From Plectrocnemia conspersa (taxonomy: Eukaryota > Arthropoda > Insecta > Trichoptera > Polycentropodidae), in contig VTFK01000071.1 of the NCBI GenBank assembly GCA_009617715.1, forward strand, positions 682,001 to 746,000: DNA of 64,000 bases, in the 5' to 3' direction. The notes below the pieces were generated by a model. That model ran no database searches and had not been told where the DNA came from. It was given only the letters and a program-made list of their open reading frames with translations. Positions 60,851 through 64,000 of this stretch are shown piece by piece. A program made the translations under genes and the position numbers. The number at the start of each line of letters is the position of its first letter. The first letter of the stretch is position 1.

Positions 60851-62334
60851 TTTGCTTAATTTGGTATATTATTGGGGTTAATTTAAATATACATCCAATA
60901 ATGATGAACGATACAAACAAATCAAATTAAAATATTTTTTGTCAGATTATATTATATCCATATTTATATGTGAAATATTTTTTAAACAATAAAACTTATA
61001 TTTCATCGCTCTTTCCGCGCAATATTTTTATTTTAAAAATTAACCAACAACAATACCACAAAAATCATCTGTTTGTTTTGATTGTAAACAGTAGGACGTG
61101 TTTCGCTTACTTCGCAAAGTTATCTCGTAAAAACCAAAAACAGGTCCGTACACACGGACCCTATTTCACGCGGGGTCAGGTCGTTTTTCAAGCTGACTCT
61201 TCGATTTAACACCGCCGTTTTGTTTTTACATTGGCCAATGTCAAATATTCTGAAGCTCAATTTTAATAAATAAAGGAATGTGGAGAAATTTTAAAATTTA
61301 CTGATTTTAACAAATTAAGCCCTTTTGTGCTATCGTATAAAATTTAAGGAAATAAAAAAAAAAACATTTTTTTAAATTAATATAAAAATCATTTAAAATA
61401 AAAATGACCACGTTTATTAATTATTTTTATAAAAAAAAGCATTGTACATAGTGGGTAATAAGTTTTTGCATTTTTAAAAAATAAATTGAAAAAAAATACA
61501 GATTGTTATGATAATAAATATTTTTTTCACTGAAAGAACACAATTTGGAAAATCTGGTTTAAAAATAATGTTCCTCGTCGATAGCATTCCTCGAATCTAG
61601 GTTTAAAAACACTATGACACAAAGCGCGTGGGATGTTGGGTTATTGTGGTTGGTTTATTTAAGTAAACACGACTATTGAGATTATCCAATAAAAAAATAA
61701 AGAGGTGGCAAATATAGGCTGCGGAGGAGTATGGACCTCTACGCAAAATCAGTTTGTTAGGAAACATTTTCTTCACCGCCATTATAGTCAAATTGGATGT
61801 ATGCCAGGTTGCTCAATCTTACACCAATTAGGTCTTATATGTGTGTAGTTTCAAGTCCAGATCCAAAATTCAACGCAAAGTTGACCTTAGTATCACTATA
61901 GCAGCAGAACGCTTGCGAGTCAACAAGCCCGGATCTTCTCGTATCGACTCGTTAACTTGGGCGGCATTATCTTTGCTTTCCCTGCTCCTTGGTCACCCGT
62001 TTTTGTTTATTATTTAGCTTTGAACCAATCTTTCCAAACTACGATTTAAATAAATTAACACTGACATTGATTAACATTGTGATAATAAAAACAATTATTA
62101 AAAATACTCCAGAAAATAAAAATGACATAAAAGTTGTTCTAAATATTTATGGATTTTTACCTACAGAATAATTTAATAAGCATTTTAACTTAATTGCAAC
62201 ATTTTTTCAGATCAAATACAAATTAACCTTGATGATATAAATACTATCACAAATATGGCTCAAGTTAACAGATATGTTTATTTATACCAAATTATATTAG
62301 AATAAGTCATAACATATACAAACAAATTTAATAA
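60851..62334. other. Noncoding; hairpin at 61143-61160 and GC blocks
   Basis: GGTCCGT-ACAC-ACGGACC is a perfect hairpin at 61143-61160 within a GC-richer block (61090-61230) that carries an open frame of no recognised type. A second GC-richer block spans 61600-61990. No gene is supported. Confidence 0.45.
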
Positions 62335-63060
62335 TAATTAATAACACAGTATCTGGTACTGATAGCATAATAGTTAAAACAATCCAATCAATTAATAGTT
62401 CTATTGCTCCTATTTTATTAAAATTATTCAATAATTTTTTTTAAATATTCCTTAATTGCCTAAAAATTGCCAAAATTACTTCTAATACAAAGCTGATGAC
62501 AAGGAAATTACTAACTATTCTCGCCCTGTATTTATTTTATTAGCTATATCTAATAATGTTAAAGCAATTCTAGCCAATAAAATGAATTTAGTCTTAGAAA
62601 ACCTAAATTTTTTATCTCACTTACAATCTAATACAAAATATGCAGCTTTTGATTTAATTATTGAAATACAACAAAGCTTAAACGATAAAAATAAAACTTT
62701 GAATTATTTATAGACTTCAAAAAAAGTTTTGTTACAGTAGACCATTAGATAAATTGAAACATATTGGAATAGTAGGACCATCGCAAACTTCATTAAAAAG
62801 CTTTTATAATAATAGACAATAAGTAAATGTATTAAATGGTATACAGAGCGTTCTATTTTGGACCTCCGCAGGGTTCTATTTTAGGACCGTTAATATTTCT
62901 TCTATACATAAATGATTTAACTCTATGTACACATGCATAAACTGTATGCTGATAATATAGTGCTAATATATAACTTTAAAATATACAAAAGATGCAGAAT
63001 AAATTGATTTATTTTAGTGAATGGATAAGATTACTAGGTTTATCTCAAATTTTCCAAAAA
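62335..63060 (+). mobile_element. CR1/Jockey-like LINE reverse-transcriptase relic
   Basis: Frames broken by stops follow RT order: SGTDSIIVKTIQSINSSIAP, LKIAKITSNTKADDKE, NYSRPVFILLAISNNVK (family NYRPISLLP..SK), FLSHLQSNTKYAAFDLI, IDFKKKFC.SRPL.KLKHIG (family DL.KAFDTV.H..LL.KL...GI), SFYNNRQ.VNVLNGIQS, then the catalytic-region motif FGPPQGSILGPLIFLLYIND. MLYADNIVL-like CMLIIQ./YADN follows, where the second Asp of YADD has become Asn. Truncated 5' and 3'. It is a different copy from 34230-35250 but a similar family by motif wording. Confidence 0.85.
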
Positions 63061-64000
63061 GGTTCTTAGTTGAAAATATGTGATAATGTTGTATGTAAAA
63101 AATAATTTTAATAATTTTAAAATTCACTACCGAAAATTTGTATAATTATTAATTTAAGCAATTAAAAAAAACAATATTACAATCGAAAATTATCAAAAAA
63201 ATAGTAACGCATACTGACTGAATCTTATTTTTTTTAAGTTTATTGCAAGCATGTGATTAAAACTAAACTTATTGAATAAGGATAAGTGATAAAAAAAATT
63301 AGCAATTCCTTGAGATCCAGGAGTTTTTTACATGTAGTATAGGAGCGTTGCAAAAATAAAACAAATATATAAAACTCTAATTTTATATATTTTTTTCTCT
63401 TCTCCAAAGATGGCAATATATTTCCTTTAATTATTTTTTCAATATGCTCTTCCTAAATCTCATTAAATATTCGTAAAACGGTTGACGTCAATAGACGTCC
63501 ACAGCACTGGTGGAATATCTTAGGTTGATTTCAACTGACTTCCATAATATCAAAAGAGTTAAAGAAAAATGAGTCGGATTTAGTCGATTTGTTATGCCTA
63601 AAATGCCACAACTTCACAGCTCTAGATTTCAAATCAAATTTCATGGCATTAATAACGACGTTATATTTCGCATAGCAGTTTTTAATAGCAGAAGTAAAAA
63701 TTGCAATGTTTTAATATAAATGTATAATAACGGTTTGATTACTTTTTTTAATTAAAATATTACGGCAGTCATTACGATATTATATTTTGCATAATATGAA
63801 TAATAAAAACTGCTAATTTGGGTTAAAACAAAAAAAAATTACTGGTGATTTTTTACCTAAGCATTTATTAAGTTCGGTTAAAACCATTTTATAACACACA
63901 AAACTTTTTTACTTTAGCTTGTATTGACGATTTAGTCACATTTATATATTTTTTCCTACGGCTTATAGTAATTTTATTTCTATGCTGTGCTAACTTATAA
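63061..64000. other. AT-rich noncoding stretch
   Basis: A GACGTC-AATA-GACGTC near-palindrome lies at 63485-63499. No gene or element was recognised. Confidence 0.5.

Overview
This is a strongly AT-rich eukaryotic window with long A/T runs, TA microsatellites and polypyrimidine-tract/AG splice acceptors. It almost certainly comes from an insect. Three things support that: a short interstitial array of the arthropod telomere repeat (CCTAA/TTAGG) at 2235-2261, an IAP-type double-BIR protein, and an insect-style set of transposon relics (Jockey-like, RTE-like and CR1/Jockey-like LINEs, mariner, hAT, piggyBac-like, Helitron). The order cannot be fixed from sequence alone; Lepidoptera would fit but is only a guess. 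Most of the window is intron or intergenic DNA. No long multi-exon gene can be reconstructed.

The two best host-gene pieces sit head to head near 23 kb. On the minus strand (22439-23026) one exon encodes 195 residues with two complete BIR zinc sites and no RING before the stop. On the plus strand (23094-23208) there is the terminal exon of a small secreted cysteine-rich protein with an IGFBP-type domain. Both have good 3' splice sites, and the acceptors face each other across only 67 bp, so if both exons are spliced the two genes are interleaved. Weaker gene-like pieces are a short terminal-exon candidate at 14656-14699, a 57-codon ORF at 56985-57158, a signal-peptide-like ORF broken by one stop at 35822-35989, and candidate exons at 36357 and 49096.

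Transposon layout, left to right: Jockey-type LINE relic (3960-4395, minus); a dispersed repeat with copies at 4712-4885 and 43369-43550; a 314-bp hairpin element with a (TA)n core (10194-10507) directly followed by a mariner relic (10530-11545); a GC-rich TIR element (12792-13307); a second mariner/SETMAR-like relic (17590-17901, minus); a nested TTAA-bounded piggyBac-like cluster (25319-28716); a hAT relic (28717-29530, minus); an RTE-like LINE fragment (29600-29920); an LTR-type leader/gag-like relic (32690-33330); a long CR1/Jockey-like LINE relic (34230-35250, minus); a 223-bp hAT MITE with a perfect 8-bp target duplication (38936-39158); two Helitron-type 3' ends (53298-53331 and 60813-60850); and another CR1/Jockey-like LINE (62335-63060, plus).

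Between these lie recurrent 200-500 bp blocks with many CpGs and higher GC than their surroundings (for example 3240-3700, 9920-10190, 20230-20470, 44260-44780, 48180-48620, 51480-52060, 54540-54860, 59560-59790). They lack convincing reading frames and look like regulatory or conserved noncoding DNA inside a large gene or gene desert. That reading is an inference from composition only.
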